The notes beneath the pieces are model-generated. The model searched no databases, was not told the DNA's origin, and saw only the letters and a list, made by a program, of their open reading frames with translations. 64,000 nucleotides of DNA from positions 11,017,493 through 11,081,492 of the forward strand of contig NC_133287.1 of the NCBI RefSeq assembly GCF_005239225.2, in the 5' to 3' direction. Position 1 is the first letter of the stretch. Each line of letters starts with the position of its first letter. The stretch is from Populus alba. Taxonomy: Eukaryota; Streptophyta; Magnoliopsida; Malpighiales; Salicaceae. A program made the position numbers and the translations under genes. Positions 12,221 to 24,639 of this stretch are shown in pieces.

Positions 12221-13308
12221 CTAGAAGTTTAAAAACTAAAAGTAAAAATAGAATATCAAAATTGCTTTGATATCATGTTGAATTTAAATATCAAGAATAA
12301 ATAATAATAATAACAAAGAAGAAAAAATAAGAACATAAAATAAATATAGAAACATGCAGCTTAATATAGGGATTAAATCTTATTATTGTTGTGTTTATAA
12401 TTTCTTGCCTCAAGAAGGCCTTTTTTAGTGTTACAACATAGTAGTTACGCAGCTATATTTATTTTAAAAATAAAATTCTAAATAGAAAATAGATGGTTTA
12501 ACATCAATTCCTATTTTACAAGAAAACAAAATGGAAAAACTCAAATCACGCTAACAATATCTTGAGACGGCATCTTGAACAATATCTTCGGAGGGCATCA
12601 TGAAATTGAAAACTATTCTGTAACCAAGCCAAAACTAACCCAAGAGTCATCGATTACTGATTTTGCTCATGCAATTTTGTGAAATTTTGTTCATCACCGA
12701 ACAAATGTGACCTAAAGATTGGCATAATCTACTTCTGTACGTATATGCTAATCTAGACCTTACCCAGGAAAAACATTAAACTTGTAAAAATTATTTTTAG
12801 GATAAAGTATGTGTTTCTCCCAATAGTTTATGCTAATGTTCATCTTCAATCGCTGTTGTTGTTTAATTTGTCTCCTTTTTTCTTTTTCTTTTTTATTCTT
12901 CGAATTGTGAGAGAGTGTAGAAAGCTTGCTCATACGAGATGATGCAGACATACTCCGTCTTGGATCTCTAGTACTCCTTGTAAAATGTTTGATAATGCTC
13001 CCTAATCCTTCAAATTTAACATGCACACTGTCTGACCCGAGCTCACGCCTTAGATGTTGAGGCGTTCATGACGGAGGGGCAGAATCAGCGGAGGGGATTT
13101 TTGAGCCTTTGATTTCGAGCGGAGATGATGGAGGGTGTGCATTTGATGACACAAGGGGTACTTATTCCTACGTCATAATCGGATTTCCAGCCATGAAGGT
13201 GTTTTTTTCCTTAGGAATTTGATTTTTTTGTTGTTGTTTTTATCAATATTGAACCCTAAATAAATTGGAATTAGGAATATTGACAATGATCTTCCATCAA
13301 AGATTATG

Positions 13309-13345
<37 letters not shown>

Positions 13346-13828
13346 CTATTTGATTTTATGGAGCGAGAGGAGAGTAGAAGCAATGTTTGTTGGAGAGGAC
13401 AAAAATTTATTTACAAGCAACCGCTGGGACTCCTCCCTTTTCTATTCTAAAACATTTATTTATTTATTTTTTCTGAACTAATAAAAGAATTTACAAAACC
13501 ATTTAAATAAAATTTAAAAAAGGAGGAAAATTTATATGCTTAAATTAAAAAAAAAAAAAAAAAAAAGTTCCGAACACTAAAAATACAATAATCTCGATTT
13601 TATTTAGATGCAAAAAAGGTGACTTTCAAGTTACCGTGGTAGGCACCTAGCTTGTGGCCATATTTCAACATCATTGTCATTGAATAGATGGCCACCTCCT
13701 CCTCATGTGTTGCTTTCCGAGCAGAGTTTTGTGAAGCTTCCTTTGCTTTCTCAGCCAAAAAAAAACAGGGAAAGCTCACCGCTACTTTTCCAAGAAAAAA
13801 CAGGGAAACAAAAGCCAGACACATTTAG

Positions 13829-13833
<5 letters not shown>
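12221..13833. other. Gene-free region upstream of the PLC gene
   Basis: AT-rich sequence with homopolymers (T27-type run near 13312-13345, A-rich run near 13548-13566). A short less AT-rich patch at 13030-13195 carries no convincing exon. The segment next to the (AT)n tract is probably the proximal promoter of the PI-PLC X-domain gene. Confidence 0.4.

Positions 13834-13877
<44 letters not shown>
13834..13877. repeat. (AT)n microsatellite next to the PLC start
   Basis: About 22 AT units end some 33 bp before the chosen start codon at 13910. The tract lies in the likely core promoter or 5' UTR and may serve as the TATA region. Such tracts are length-variable, so it is a possible expression polymorphism. 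Confidence 0.9.
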
Positions 13878-13881
<4 letters not shown>

Positions 13882-13909
13882 TTGCCTCTTTACGTTCCTT
13901 TATTCTCCA

Positions 13910-14226
13910 ATGAATATCCTTTCGTTTCCCAACATGGTTTTTTCTCAAAACTTGCTTTTGATCATCACAGCTTCAGTGGCGGCGCTTGTTGGTGTTGCTG
14001 CAGCTTGCTCAAATGGAGAATGCAGGGTTGGCTACAGCTTGATCTTTTTTCTCGGTTTGCTTTCTTTGGTTTTTGGTATTTAATTTAACTTTTGTTTTAA
14101 TAGCTACATGATGAATGTTCATCGAATCAAGATTGTGAAGCTGGACTCTATTGCCTCGCTTGCCCGCTAGGGTTTCCAGGCACCAGATGTGTTAGATCAA
14201 CCATCACAGACCAATTCAAGCTTCTG
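13910..14226 (+). CDS. PI-PLC X domain-containing protein, exons 1-2 (signal peptide and Cys-rich N-terminus)
   Basis: Exon 1 is 13910-14026 and exon 2 is 14104-14226, both in phase 0. Exon 1 encodes a hydrophobic signal peptide ending near VAAACSNGECR. Exon 2 encodes a Cys-rich block (DECSSNQDCEAGLYCLACP) and ends in STITDQFKLL. This is the N-terminus of the plant secreted PI-PLC X-domain family (At5g67130-like), and it joins in frame to exon 3 at 34404 (NNSLPFNKYAF). The intron between is about 20.2 kb and filled with transposable and viral sequence. In-frame ATGs at 13877 and 13934 are alternatives; 13877 sits in the AT tract and is unlikely, and 13934 also gives a signal peptide. The protein would enter the secretory pathway. 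The enzymatic role is inferred from the family. Confidence 0.8.
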
Positions 14227-14303
14227 GTGATTCTCTAACTCTCTTGCTTAATTTTTCTTTTGTAAGTAGGCATCTTGTTCATGTGTTAGATCAACCATCA
14301 CAG
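14187..14303 (+). repeat. 23-bp direct repeat spanning the exon 2 border
   Basis: The 23 bases at 14187-14209 in exon 2 (beginning ATGTGTTAGATCAACC) recur exactly at 14281-14303 in intron 2, spacing 94 bp. The second copy lies in the intron and is non-coding. It marks a small local duplication. Confidence 0.85.
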
Positions 14304-14439
14304 GCACCATTCAGTGCATGATACCATGATGATAAAAGAATAAAAGGCAAAAGATATACTTAGGACAGACTTCTTTTCGATCTAGTTAAAATTGGAGTGG
14401 AAAATGTTGTCTATCAACAAAGTGTCTCAGAAAGTGTTT

Positions 14440-14610
14440 TTTTCCATGTAATTTCTGGATTAATTGTTTTTTAAAGTATTTTTTATTTGAAAATAAATTA
14501 AAATAATATTTTTTATTTTTAAAAAATTAATTTTTATATTAATACATTAAAATAATTTAAAAATATAAAAAATAATTTTTTTAAAATAAATAATCAAAGA
14601 TTAAAACGAT
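14440..14610. repeat. AT-rich dispersed MITE-like repeat
   Basis: Words such as AATTAAAATAATATTTTTTA, AATACATTAAAATAATTT and AAAAATAATTTTTTTAAAA match the style of repeats at 48463-48640 and 61130-61260. The family is AT-rich and non-coding. It lies in PLC intron 2. Confidence 0.4.
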
Positions 14611-15469
14611 TTCACATTGCAACCCCGTAATTTGTAAGAATTAGGATGGTTTGAGTACGGCTGAAATTGGAATGGGAGGGCCTTAGTAGGCCCATCTGGC
14701 CCATTTAAACGTCTTGATTTAAAACAAAAGGTTTTTGACTTTGAATTGGGCAAATGTTATTACATCAAATTCATATTTTTTGTGTTCCAACCCGATATTA
14801 TACAATCCGGTTCAAATTAAACCGCGTGTTTGTAACATCCATTCCTACTTCAACTTTTACTGATAAACTAAAACACATTAAATTAAGAGAAACTAAAAGG
14901 TAGATGTTTTTATCGAGCAATAGATATCGTAGCTCTAGAATTATTTACAAAGTGGTTTGAAGAATGAAATTACTAATTGTCCTTCTTAATAATTTTTTTT
15001 TACGTACAACAGGGGTAATATACATTTTCATTATTTTATAATTAAATTACTCTTGAAAAAAAAAAAATAATTGAGTTGACATGTAGGGTTTTTATGGAGT
15101 TTACAGCTTTTTAAGTATAGGCAAATGATTAAGTTATCATTAGAATTAAAAATTTCTTTATATGGTGTTTGGGTTTTTTTTTGTATTTTTATCATGGTTT
15201 TTTTTTTTTTTTTTTTGTAATTAGGTTGACGAAGAGGCAATTTAATATTTTAATAAATATAAAATATTTTTTTAAAAAATGACTTACATGTGCATTACTC
15301 TCAATCAAGGGTAGGGAGTGTCCTCACTCTTTGGGTAGCGTGTTAGAGGTCATTTGACTGCCAAACAATGATTTCTGGGGTGGTGTTTGAATCCTCTTGA
15401 TGACATTTTCATTCCAGGACGACACATGTCCATTAGACCTTTAGTTTGGTGCCGATGGTATTTTGTTTT

Positions 15470-16750
15470 CCCTTTCTTTCTCCCAGCTGCTTAAATTCCG
15501 TGATGGCCTTCTAATTTTTTATAACTACCCTTCAATTTGTATTTTCTTTAGCTTTAATCCATGTTCATTTTATTACTATTTATTTAATTTGAAATAATTT
15601 ATAAAATTAAAATTTCTTTTCAATTTCATCCTCCTTCTATTCTCTTCATTTATTAGAAATAGTCCTTGTTCTTTTGATTTCCCTTTGTTTCATTTTAGAT
15701 AATTTTTAAAATTGATTTTTTTTCATGAATTTTTTTTCAATTTTTTTCCTATTAAATTTAATCTTCATCATTTTGATTTCTATATTTTTTACTTTGGTAA
15801 ATTTTTTAAAATGATCTTTTTTTTTTTATATCCTTTAATATTAAATTGGTTGGGAATTGAGTTTTTTAAATGAGTCCGAATCTAAGATTTTATGGTTTAT
15901 AAGTTTGAGGGATTAATCCAAGTTTAGAAGATTTGCCAAGGTTTTTTAATTTTATTTTTAAGCTCATATTTTTTTGGTTTCATCTCACAACATTTATTTA
16001 ATTAGAAATTGTGCTTCGATTTTTTTTATTTTCTTTATGTATTCCTTAATTTCTAAATTACTTGGTTATCTCAGTTCTTTTTATTTGTTGTTCTTTGTTA
16101 AATTTAGCTTTTTAAAAGAATTGCTTTTGAATTAAATTGAATTAATTAAATATAAGGATAAGGCTCTTGAGATGATTTGAATGAGTGATCCATCCTTCAA
16201 CAATGTGTTTGTTAGAAGTTGATTTTCATGATTTATTTTGATGGGATGGTCCTCTTCTGATAACTTGGATCACAAGTTTGAAAGGTTAACCGAGTTGATA
16301 TCGGGTTTTTTGGGTCTTTTTTTTACATGGATTTTCTATTTTAATTTCATTCTTTAACAATGAGTTTATTGGAAGTTGGGCTTTTTTATTTTTCTTTATA
16401 TGGGGTTATCTCATTCTCATAACCTAAATTGTTGGTTTATGGAAGTTGGGCTTTTTTATTTTTCTTTATATGGGGTTATCTCATTCTCATAACCTAAATT
16501 GTTGGTTTGATAGTCATTTTAAGGGTCATTTTTTTTTTTAAATCAAATATTTTTTTTGGTTTTATTCAGGTTTGTAATTTTTTCTCTTTTGATAAGTTTT
16601 TTTTTTAAGTCATCATGATAACTTTTTTTTTTAACTCGGTCGATTTTTTTTTTTTATCATGTAATTAAATGAAACCAACTTATTTGACTAGTTAGGTTTA
16701 TGACATTAGTCATGGATTTCTCTTACTTTGTTAAAACACTTTATCACCAT
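15470..16750. repeat. T-rich dispersed repeat, same family as 49061-50830
   Basis: The block alternates T-runs with words such as AACTTGGATCACAAGTTTG, TTAACCGAGTTGATATCGGG and TATCTCATTCTCATAACCT. The same arrangement (flush T-runs, 'ATGACCCAGATCA', 'GTTAACCCGGGTTG') occurs at 49061-50830 and partly at 62930-63130. Its right end at about 16640-16740 aligns with 50700-50790. No coding content is seen. It may be a non-autonomous Helitron-type or other dispersed repeat. Confidence 0.45.
16371..16510. repeat. Perfect 70-bp tandem duplication
   Basis: Two consecutive units, 16371-16440 and 16441-16510, start GGAAGTTGGGCTTTTTTA and agree over essentially their whole length (last bases of the units differ, AT versus GA). 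The near-identity implies a recent slip or duplication inside the older T-rich repeat. Confidence 0.9.
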
Positions 16751-16963
16751 CTAAAACTCCTTTTTTTTTTTTTTTTTTTTATGCTGGAATTTTTTTTTCC
16801 TGGTCTAGCTCACAACATAATGCTGGCTATATAATTCTAGTCTTTTACTATAGATAATATGTTGCAAGTAATATCCATCAACACTTATTAAATTATTCAT
16901 GCAACTCCCTAACTTTTTTTAATCATTTCATATAATTTCCAACGAGCATATTCATATAAAACA

Positions 16964-16965
<2 letters not shown>

Positions 16966-17024
<59 letters not shown>
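16966..17024. repeat. (TA)n microsatellite
   Basis: About 29 TA units without interruption, located about 130 bp left of the first gypsy element. Confidence 0.9.
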
Positions 17025-17026
<2 letters not shown>

Positions 17027-19399
17027 TCCATCATTAAATAGTCAAATATTTATCATTAAGACCCCTCTCATCATGGTTAATAAGATAAAGCTCAGAAAGA
17101 AGCTTGGATGCATCAAACACATAACTTAACAAAATTAACCATAACTTTATAATTGACTATTGGACTGAGATCAAGGTATTTTGATAATTCTACTAGCCCA
17201 ATTTTAATGGAGGTGGGGTTGCTATAACCAGTTGAGGTCTAAAAAGCCTCCTAAATAGACCAAGAATATGTTTTTGTTTTCTAGTTTAATTGTTTTCCTA
17301 GTTAATTTTGGATTCTAATTACTTTTTTTTTTTAACTTTGATTTGAATTTTTTTTTCTAGGTTGGTTTTAATCTATATATAAGTGTTATTGTTATTATTA
17401 GATTATTGAGTTACATACTTTTAAAAAAATATTAAAGTTTTCTCTATGTATTTTTCTATAGTTTAGGACTGCAACCTTAGGGCTTGAGAATCTTAGTTTT
17501 TTTTCATCCATATTATATGTTATGCAAATTGGTATCAAAGAAAGTTGGCCTCTTTAATGGATAGAGATGGTAATAACACCTATTACTGAAGATCAATCTA
17601 GACAAACATTTACTAATGTGAAGGGTATTGGTGAAGAAGGATTTGATAAGGGTTATAGGGCCCTAACAAACCAAGACAGACCATTATAGCCTAAAAGATA
17701 ATAAGCGAATGAGTTCCAAATAAAAATAAAAGTTTATATCTTCAATAGAGATCATGATATAGAATAGTTCCTTGATTGGATCACTAAATATGACAGAGTC
17801 AGGGAAACATGAGTATCATAAAAATAAGTGATGAAACTTGTCATGTAAAACTTGAATGATGGAAGTGTTATATAGATACATGATTGAGAGTGGGAATACA
17901 TTTTTTTACATCATAGATATATATAAGGTTGCTGATGCTTGAAAGGTTCTCTTTTTTTTATTATTTTTTTTATAACCGATACTTGTTTCAATGATATCAA
18001 GATTATTCATGAACAAAGAAATTTGTCAATGAATAGATCATGGGGTTTTAAAAGCTAGTAGAATGGAATCGACTTTAGAATATAGAGAATCAATATTTTT
18101 TGAGATTCTTTGGGGGGCTAAAGTTAGCAATATGAGATAACATTAGAGTATAAATGTTGATTATACTCGCTAAAGTAAGAAAATTGGCATGAAAAGATGA
18201 GATGCTGGAAAAAAAAAAAAAAGAGAGGCTAGAAGCATTAGTAAATTCAATCGTTCTAGAAGGCTATACAATAAGGCAAGAAAATTCAATATCACTAATA
18301 AGGAAAAGGTAGTAAAAACATCAAAGCAACTTTCAACGAGATAAGATGTTGTTAAACATGATAAGGCTATAGAAAGGCAAGTTGATACTAACAAATAAAA
18401 AAACTTCATGCCAAGCCAATAATTTAAAACTACTTTAAATGTAAGGAGGCATGGCATTGTTCCTGTAATTATAGAAGGCAAAAATCAATCAACGTGATTG
18501 AAGGTAATGTGAGTAAGAACCTTTTAAATATAGTGGTAAGTTACATAAACCCATAGAGATGAGGAAGAAGATTTGTATAAGTATAATGATGATGATAATA
18601 ACAATGATGGTGAGGGATAAACCTATCTAGTTAGGAAGATATTGTTAACACCAAATGTTATAGAAGATTCATAGCGAGACAAGTTATTTTGTACTCAATA
18701 CACCATAAATAATAAGTTGTTTGATTTTATTATTGATAGTAGTTGCTATGAAAATATTATTGATCAATATATTGCTGAAATTAAAATAACCATAAGAACC
18801 ATATCCTGAACTATATAAAATTGGATGGATTAAGGCAATAAGGAAAATAAGAGTAACTCAAAGCTGTAAAGTACCTTTTTTCCAATAAAAGTATAGGGAT
18901 AAGACTTATTATCACATGGTATAAAAGAATGCATTTAGTTTAATATTTAGTAGGTCTTTGTAGTATGATGCAAATGCTAAACCCTTGGGTAGAGATAATT
19001 TATACAAGATTAATAAATATGATGTGAATTTTAACATTTTCTTTGAAAGAAAAACCCAAACCCAAACTTTATAAAATAGAACGAAAGCCTTTCCTTACCA
19101 CAATTAATTCAAAACATGAGACACAATTAGATGTAAAGAAGACTAGACATGTTTATGCATTAATTATAAAGGAAAATATAGTTATTCTTAATATAGTTAA
19201 ACCTTTTCTTTCTAAATTTGGAAAGATTCTACCTGATTAGTTATTGGATAGATTGCTCTTGATGAGAGATATTCAATATCATATTGATTTGGTATTAGGA
19301 GCTAACCTTTCAAATCTATTATACTATCAAATGAGTCATAAAAAGGATGAGTTATTGAAGGATAAGATGGAAGAGTAATTAATAAAATGATAGATTCAA

Positions 19400-20410
19400 G
19401 AAACCTTTGGTCTTCACGCAATTTTAGCCTTGTTAACCTTGGAGAAAGATAATAGTTGGCGTAAGAATATTGAAAATCATGCCATTAACAATATAATTAT
19501 GGGTCACAAGTTTTTGACTCCTTAGTTAGATGGCATGTTTAACAAGTTATATAGAGCATTAGTTTTTACAAAGATTGATTGGAGAAATGATGTCATCAGA
19601 TCTGAATTTGACTAGGAGATGAGTGGAAATCAACCTTTAATACAAAAAATGCATTGCATTAGTGGTTGGTTATGCTTTTCAGATTATCTAATATATTGAG
19701 CTTTTTTTTTTTAGAATGATGATGAATAAGATTTTATGTCTCTTTATAAATTAATTTATGGTTGTTTATTTTGATAACATCTTGATTTATAATTGATATA
19801 AAATTAACCAAGTGGGACATCTAAGAAAAGTACTGGAGGATTTCTTGGAAAATAAACTATATATGAACTTGAAAATGTATAGTCTTATGACCAATAAATT
19901 ACTATTTTTAGGTTTTTTTTGTGAGTATAGATTACATATAAGTTGATGAAGAGATTGTTAGGACTTTTAGAAATTGGTCAATCCTTAAAACAGTTAGTAA
20001 GGTGTGCAATTACAATAAATCGGCTATCTTTTATTGACAATTCATAGAAAACTTCAATAATATAGTTGCACTAATTACCGAATGCATAAAGAAATGGGAG
20101 TTCAATTAGGGAGAAGTGGAAAAGAGCTATGATTTGCTTAAAGAAAAAATAATCATTACTTTGATTTTGGCACTTTTGAATCTTGACAAAATATTTAAGG
20201 TCGAATATGATGTTTATGTTAGAACTGGGGGTGTACTTTTTTAAGAGAAGAGACTCGTAGCATTTTTTAGTGAGAAGTTGAAAAATGCTAGATTTAAATG
20301 GTTCATATATGATAAGGAGTTTTATGTTGTTTTCAGACTGAAAAACTAGGAGCACTACCTAATAGATAAGAAATTTGTTTTGTATTCTAATTTTAAGATG
20401 CTGGAATTTT
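19400..20410 (+). pseudogene. Ty3/gypsy reverse transcriptase-RNase H remnant
   Basis: Broken reading frames show NKLYRALVFTKIDWRN near 19540 (the [13 protein letters not shown] region), a decayed YFDDILIYS region near 19750-19790 and the RNase H stretch FFSEKLKNARFKW...YDKEFYVVFR near 20260-20340. There are many stop codons (TAG, TAA), so it is inactive. Confidence 0.6.
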
Positions 20411-20689
20411 AAATACTCATAAGAGAATCACTAATGACATACACATGAGATGGGTAATTTTGCTTGTAGCAGTTCCAAATCAGAATTATGTATAAGGTTA
20501 TAACTTAGAATATAGTTGTTGATTCTTTGAGTCAAAGGTAGCCTTGTTGGCTACTTTAAAAGGAGAGATCACTAGGTTCAATTATTTGAAAGAACTGTTT
20601 GAGTATGATGAAAATTTTGATGAGTTATGAGAGAAGTGTTAAAGTTAGAATTTGTCTATAATAACTGTCACATTCATTATAGGTTCTCA

Positions 20690-21350
20690 ATAAGAGGTGA
20701 TTAACGTAGCATTTTTCATTCTTTAGTGCGATTTCATTCTTTAGTGCGAGAAAAGATGATTTAGGATATGTACAGTGAAGGGTTGTTTGGTCACTTGTAG
20801 AGAAAGAAGACTAATAACGATATCATTGAGAGGTATTATTGGCCTCACTTAAACTGAAATATTGACAAGTTTATGCAAATATATTATATTTGTCAAACTA
20901 CAAAAGGCAAACATATAATACAAGTTTATACATATCATTACATATTCTTGAAAATATATGGAAGGAATTGTCTATAGATGTTGTACTTAGTTTACCCCGT
21001 ACACAAAGAGGAGAGGATTTTATATTTGCTGTAGTAGACATGTTCTCTAAAATAACGTGTTTTATCCCCTATAAAAAGATAAATGATGCTTTTATAATTG
21101 CTCAACTTTAATTCCAAGAGGTGGTTCATTTGCATTGGATATTGAGACCATCACTTTTGACTTAGACAACAAGTTCCTTGGTCATTTTTTATGGACGTTA
21201 TGGAGGATGCATGTTTCAACACTATAATTTGGTAGTACAATATATCCATAAATAAATGGGTAAACAAAGGCGTTGAATCAAATAATTAGCAACTTGATTC
21301 AGAACATCTTTGATGACACACCAAACTTCTAAATTTTAACATATATGCAT
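20690..21350 (+). pseudogene. Ty3/gypsy integrase remnant
   Basis: Frames show a decayed zinc-binding head (EGLFGHL, YYWPHLN, CQTTKGK near 20770-20910) and catalytic-core words LSIDVVLSLPRTQRGED and VVDMFSK near 20975-21050, interrupted by stops and frameshifts. It is the typical gypsy integrase wording. Confidence 0.65.
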
Positions 21351-22244
21351 AGTGCCTCTAATAAATCACAAATCAAGATTGTGTATTTGTAATGTCCTAG
21401 ACATGTACTTGATCTTGTATCACTTCAAAAGCATTTTGGATATAACTTGCTACTGGGAAGATGACTATGGATGTGCAAGCTATGCTTAATGTGAGGCAAA
21501 AAATGTTGAAAACTAATTCCAAATTTAAGGTTATTGCCAATAAATATGGTTGTGCTAAAATATTCAAGAATGAGATAAGGTGATGGTGTTTCCATGCAAA
21601 AAGAGATTATTGATGGGGTTCTATAGTAAGTTGCAGGAGAAGAAATATGGTCTTTATACCATAATAAAAAAATTAATGACAATGCTTATATTAGTGATTT
21701 ACTAGATGATATAGGCATTTTCAGGACCTTTAATATTTCCTATATTTATCTTTATTATGATGAGAAGATATTATATCTAAAATTTGGTGTTGTAAATACA
21801 TTTATGGATTAGATAGATAAGGCAAAGCTTGTAAAGAGTCTTGTGATGAAGCCTAGGCATTTCAAATGCATAATGTGACGAAAATAAACATAATTTTAGA
21901 TTTGACTATTATATCAGATTCAAATCATGGCGGATGATTCTACGGGCCCAGTTCCAAGGAAGTAAATTAACTATAACTAGCTGAGGTTTGGGAAGTATTC
22001 AAATTTGGCAAAAAAGATTTGTTTTAATTATTTTCCTAGTTAATTTTGGGTTTTAATTACTATTTTTACTTTGATTTGGATTTGTTTTTGTTACTTTGGT
22101 TTTAATGTCTATATAAATAGTTAATGTGTTTTTTTTGTTCTCATGTTAATGATTTGTAAACTTTTTAGAAAATATCAAAGTTTTTTCTAGCTATTTCTTT
22201 ATAGTTTAGGGTTGTAACTTTAGGGTTTGAAAACCCTAGTTTTT

Positions 22245-22572
22245 ATTAGAGGTGATCATTTTTTATTCGGTTCGGTTTTTATATATAAAAAAGCAATCAA
22301 ACCAAAAAATTTTTTACATAAAAAAAATCGAAATTGGTTCAAACCAACCGGTTTTGGTTATGTCTGGTTTGGTTTTTTAGAAAAAAATAGGTTCAAACTG
22401 GTTTGGCTCGGTTTTGGCTCGGTTTTTTCTGGTTTCACTCGGATTTTTCAGTGTGGCTTGGTTTTTTCTGTTTGGCTTTGTTTTTTTTTTTTCCCATTTG
22501 GCTCTATTTTTTTTTTTTAGTTTTTTCGATTCAGTTCGGTTTGGTTTTTTCAGTTCGGTTTTTTTCTTTGAT
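22245..22572. repeat. CGGTT-rich repeat abutting the viral left copy
   Basis: It starts AGAGGTGATCATT, followed by dense CGGTTYGGTTTTT words. It belongs to the same family as 5668-6530 and 61512-61850. Its right end is cut by the end of the left pararetrovirus copy at about 22573. Open frames read across it are low-complexity artefacts. Confidence 0.55.
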
Positions 22573-22860
22573 TTTTTGAAAAGATCAAAGAAATAATATA
22601 AACAGATTTCTGATGCGAATGAACAAGGCAAGACCAACAATGTCAGGATCCTTGATCAAACACAGAGCATACTTAATGTACATAAAGTTTAACAAGAATG
22701 TAAATAATGAAAATAGAATCTTACTTAAATTTGTAAATTAACACAAGAGATATTGGGTACAAAGGAGAATTGATATGAGTTCCAGGTTACAAGTTACAAT
22801 GGAGAATAAGGTTTTTTCTTTGGAAAAATAATGGTCTGCCTTCTGAAGAACTTGGAGTTC

Positions 22861-22870
22861 CCTTTTATAG
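22861..22870 (-). promoter_or_regulatory. Viral pregenomic-RNA-type TATA box (left copy)
   Basis: CTATAAAAGG on the minus strand, matching the box at 33715-33724 in the right copy, downstream of the last viral frame and upstream of the leader. Its position is what a caulimovirid full-length transcript promoter would show. It would fire leftward, opposite to the host PLC gene. Confidence 0.55.
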
Positions 22871-23188
22871 ACGAGTTGGCATGGAAGAAGCCAAAATGCC
22901 TGGTTGGAAAAGCTTGGAGATTCCATCAGTACCCATGTGAACCCATGTGGTGTTGTCTGCCATGCCCATGTGGTGACAGAAAAGGAAGATGCCCATGTTT
23001 TTTATGGGATTTTCCTTTGTTGTCTTGCTACTATCGACACTGATTTTGTCTGTTTGTAGTAGTAGTAACAGGTAATATTTGTAAAAAGAAAGCCTAAAAC
23101 AAACATGCTTAAAATAAAAAAGGGACTCAAAACAGGTGAGTCTAAAATAGGGCTCTTGAACAGATGAGCTTGAGAAAGTTTGAAAATA

Positions 23189-23219
<31 letters not shown>

Positions 23220-23362
23220 TGTTGCTTGATAGGTGGTAAAATACCAAAATAGTCATCTTCGTTATCATTTCCAAGGGAAATGACAGGAGATATCGATCCA
23301 GATGAGCTGGATTAGGACAATACCGTTTTCGGGTCTTGGCTTTGTATAATGCTTTGGACTAT

Positions 23363-24136
23363 TTATAGGTATTCTTCCTCAGTTCTAGTAGAGGCAAGGA
23401 GAGCTGCCATTTGAGCCTTTCTGGCTAGAAACTTTGATTGAGGATGATGATCAATGATGGAAGCTGTTTGATGTTTTTGTAACCATTCCGTAACTGCTAA
23501 TTTGGAACTTTTGGATTCGGCTGCAAAAGAATCCCACAATTTGATTTTGAACTTGCGAACCAGAATTGGATGTCCGTTTTGTAGATTATAATCATAGAAC
23601 CATGAACATACCCATGGCATAAAAAAATTTGTACATAAAATGAGTAAGGAAGAGAACTTTCTTTCAGAAGGGTCTGGTTGGAAGTTGTTTTTGAAATGAA
23701 GGTAGCCATTTTCAACCAAAGGATGGTCTTTGAGGTAATCTACATGACAACCATAGTAGTCCCACCATTGGAGGAACCAGAGGGGGAGGTTTGTAGTATT
23801 CATGTCATTATGGAAGTAGAAAAGCCAAGAATGACTATGGTTTGGATTTTGTAAGAGGAAGGCATTGAACCATGCCTGTTGGTAATCCCAGTATGTATAG
23901 GTGGTATTGAAGTCCTGAGGGTTTGTACGGAAGTGTATGGGGAAGGAAAAAGGTTGATGTAAGGGTTGTCCCCAGTCTTTAGGGTGAATGATTTTATGAA
24001 TAATACATGTAGAATATGCATGTTTAGTGTGATCAGAATGAAGTTTGTAGTGTTTGAACTTGACAGAATTAGTAATCTTAAGGATTGCGGATAATAGGAC
24101 TGTGGTTTGGCTAGATTCTAGGGTTTGTAGTACCAA
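23363..24136 (-). pseudogene. Viral C-terminal region of unknown function (left copy)
   Basis: An open stretch of 257 codons with aromatic-rich wording (YWDYQQAWFNAF, FLQWWDYYGCH, FMPWVCSWFYDY) follows RNase H. The right copy has the same region at 32545-33126, less open. I do not recognise a domain; I infer a virus-coded product from its position between RNase H and the promoter and its conservation between copies. It begins inside an upstream frame, so its true start is unclear. Confidence 0.6.
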
Positions 24137-24639
24137 TTTAGAGGGAAAATTTTTGAAACAGCAATGGAAGGGTTTTCATGGTAAAATCCTACTTTCATAG
24201 TTAAAATATTTTGAAAAGTAGTTTTGAAAATATATTTGGATTTGGTTTTTGGAAAACTGGTTTGTTGTAAAGAAAGGAGGGGTTTTGAAGTGGAAATGCC
24301 TCCTTGATGTTTTGAAAGTGGTTGAGAAATACTACCTGTTTGAGAGACAGAATCACCAGAGGTCTGTTGAGACACTTTTTATAGCGCCAGGAGTAATTCT
24401 GGCGATTTGGAAATGGTGTCGACCCAATGCTGGACTGCATTTGTTTGGTCCTGTTGGGGTTTTGTAGTTTCTTCTTCTTCAATAACTGCCACATATCAAG
24501 ATTTGATTAGTTTAGCAGTTGAGATAACTGAAGACATGAGTTTTGCAGAAGGTTTGGGGTTCTTTGGTTTTGTAGGCTGGGTTTGAGGGGCTTTCCCCTT
24601 GTCTTTGGCCTTTGCTTTTGGAGGCATGAAGACCTGTTT

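Larger units (their letters stand above)
17154..22245 (+). mobile_element. Decayed Ty3/gypsy LTR retrotransposon I
   Basis: LTR-like direct repeats lie at about 17154-17508 and 21903-22243. Both begin TGACTATT and share CTAGTTAATTTTGG, TTTGAT, and a GGGTTTGAAAA/GGGCTTGAGAA end. A tRNA-Met-type primer site (TTGGTATCAAAG) is at about 17528-17539. Coding remains on the + strand follow the order gag, RT (19480-19800), RNase H (20190-20410) and integrase (20690-21350), the Ty3/gypsy order, with many stops. I could not find a clear 5-bp target duplication. The element lies in intron 2 of the PLC gene, in the same orientation. Confidence 0.75.

Noticed and set aside
13751..13948. Open frames across the (AT)n tract with IYIY repeats
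   Set aside because: Microsatellite translation; only the PLC exon frame is supported.
22227..22640. Open frames of 60-97 codons on both strands
   Set aside because: They read through CGGTT- and T-rich low-complexity sequence and the viral leader border; the Phe/Lys-rich composition is an artefact.
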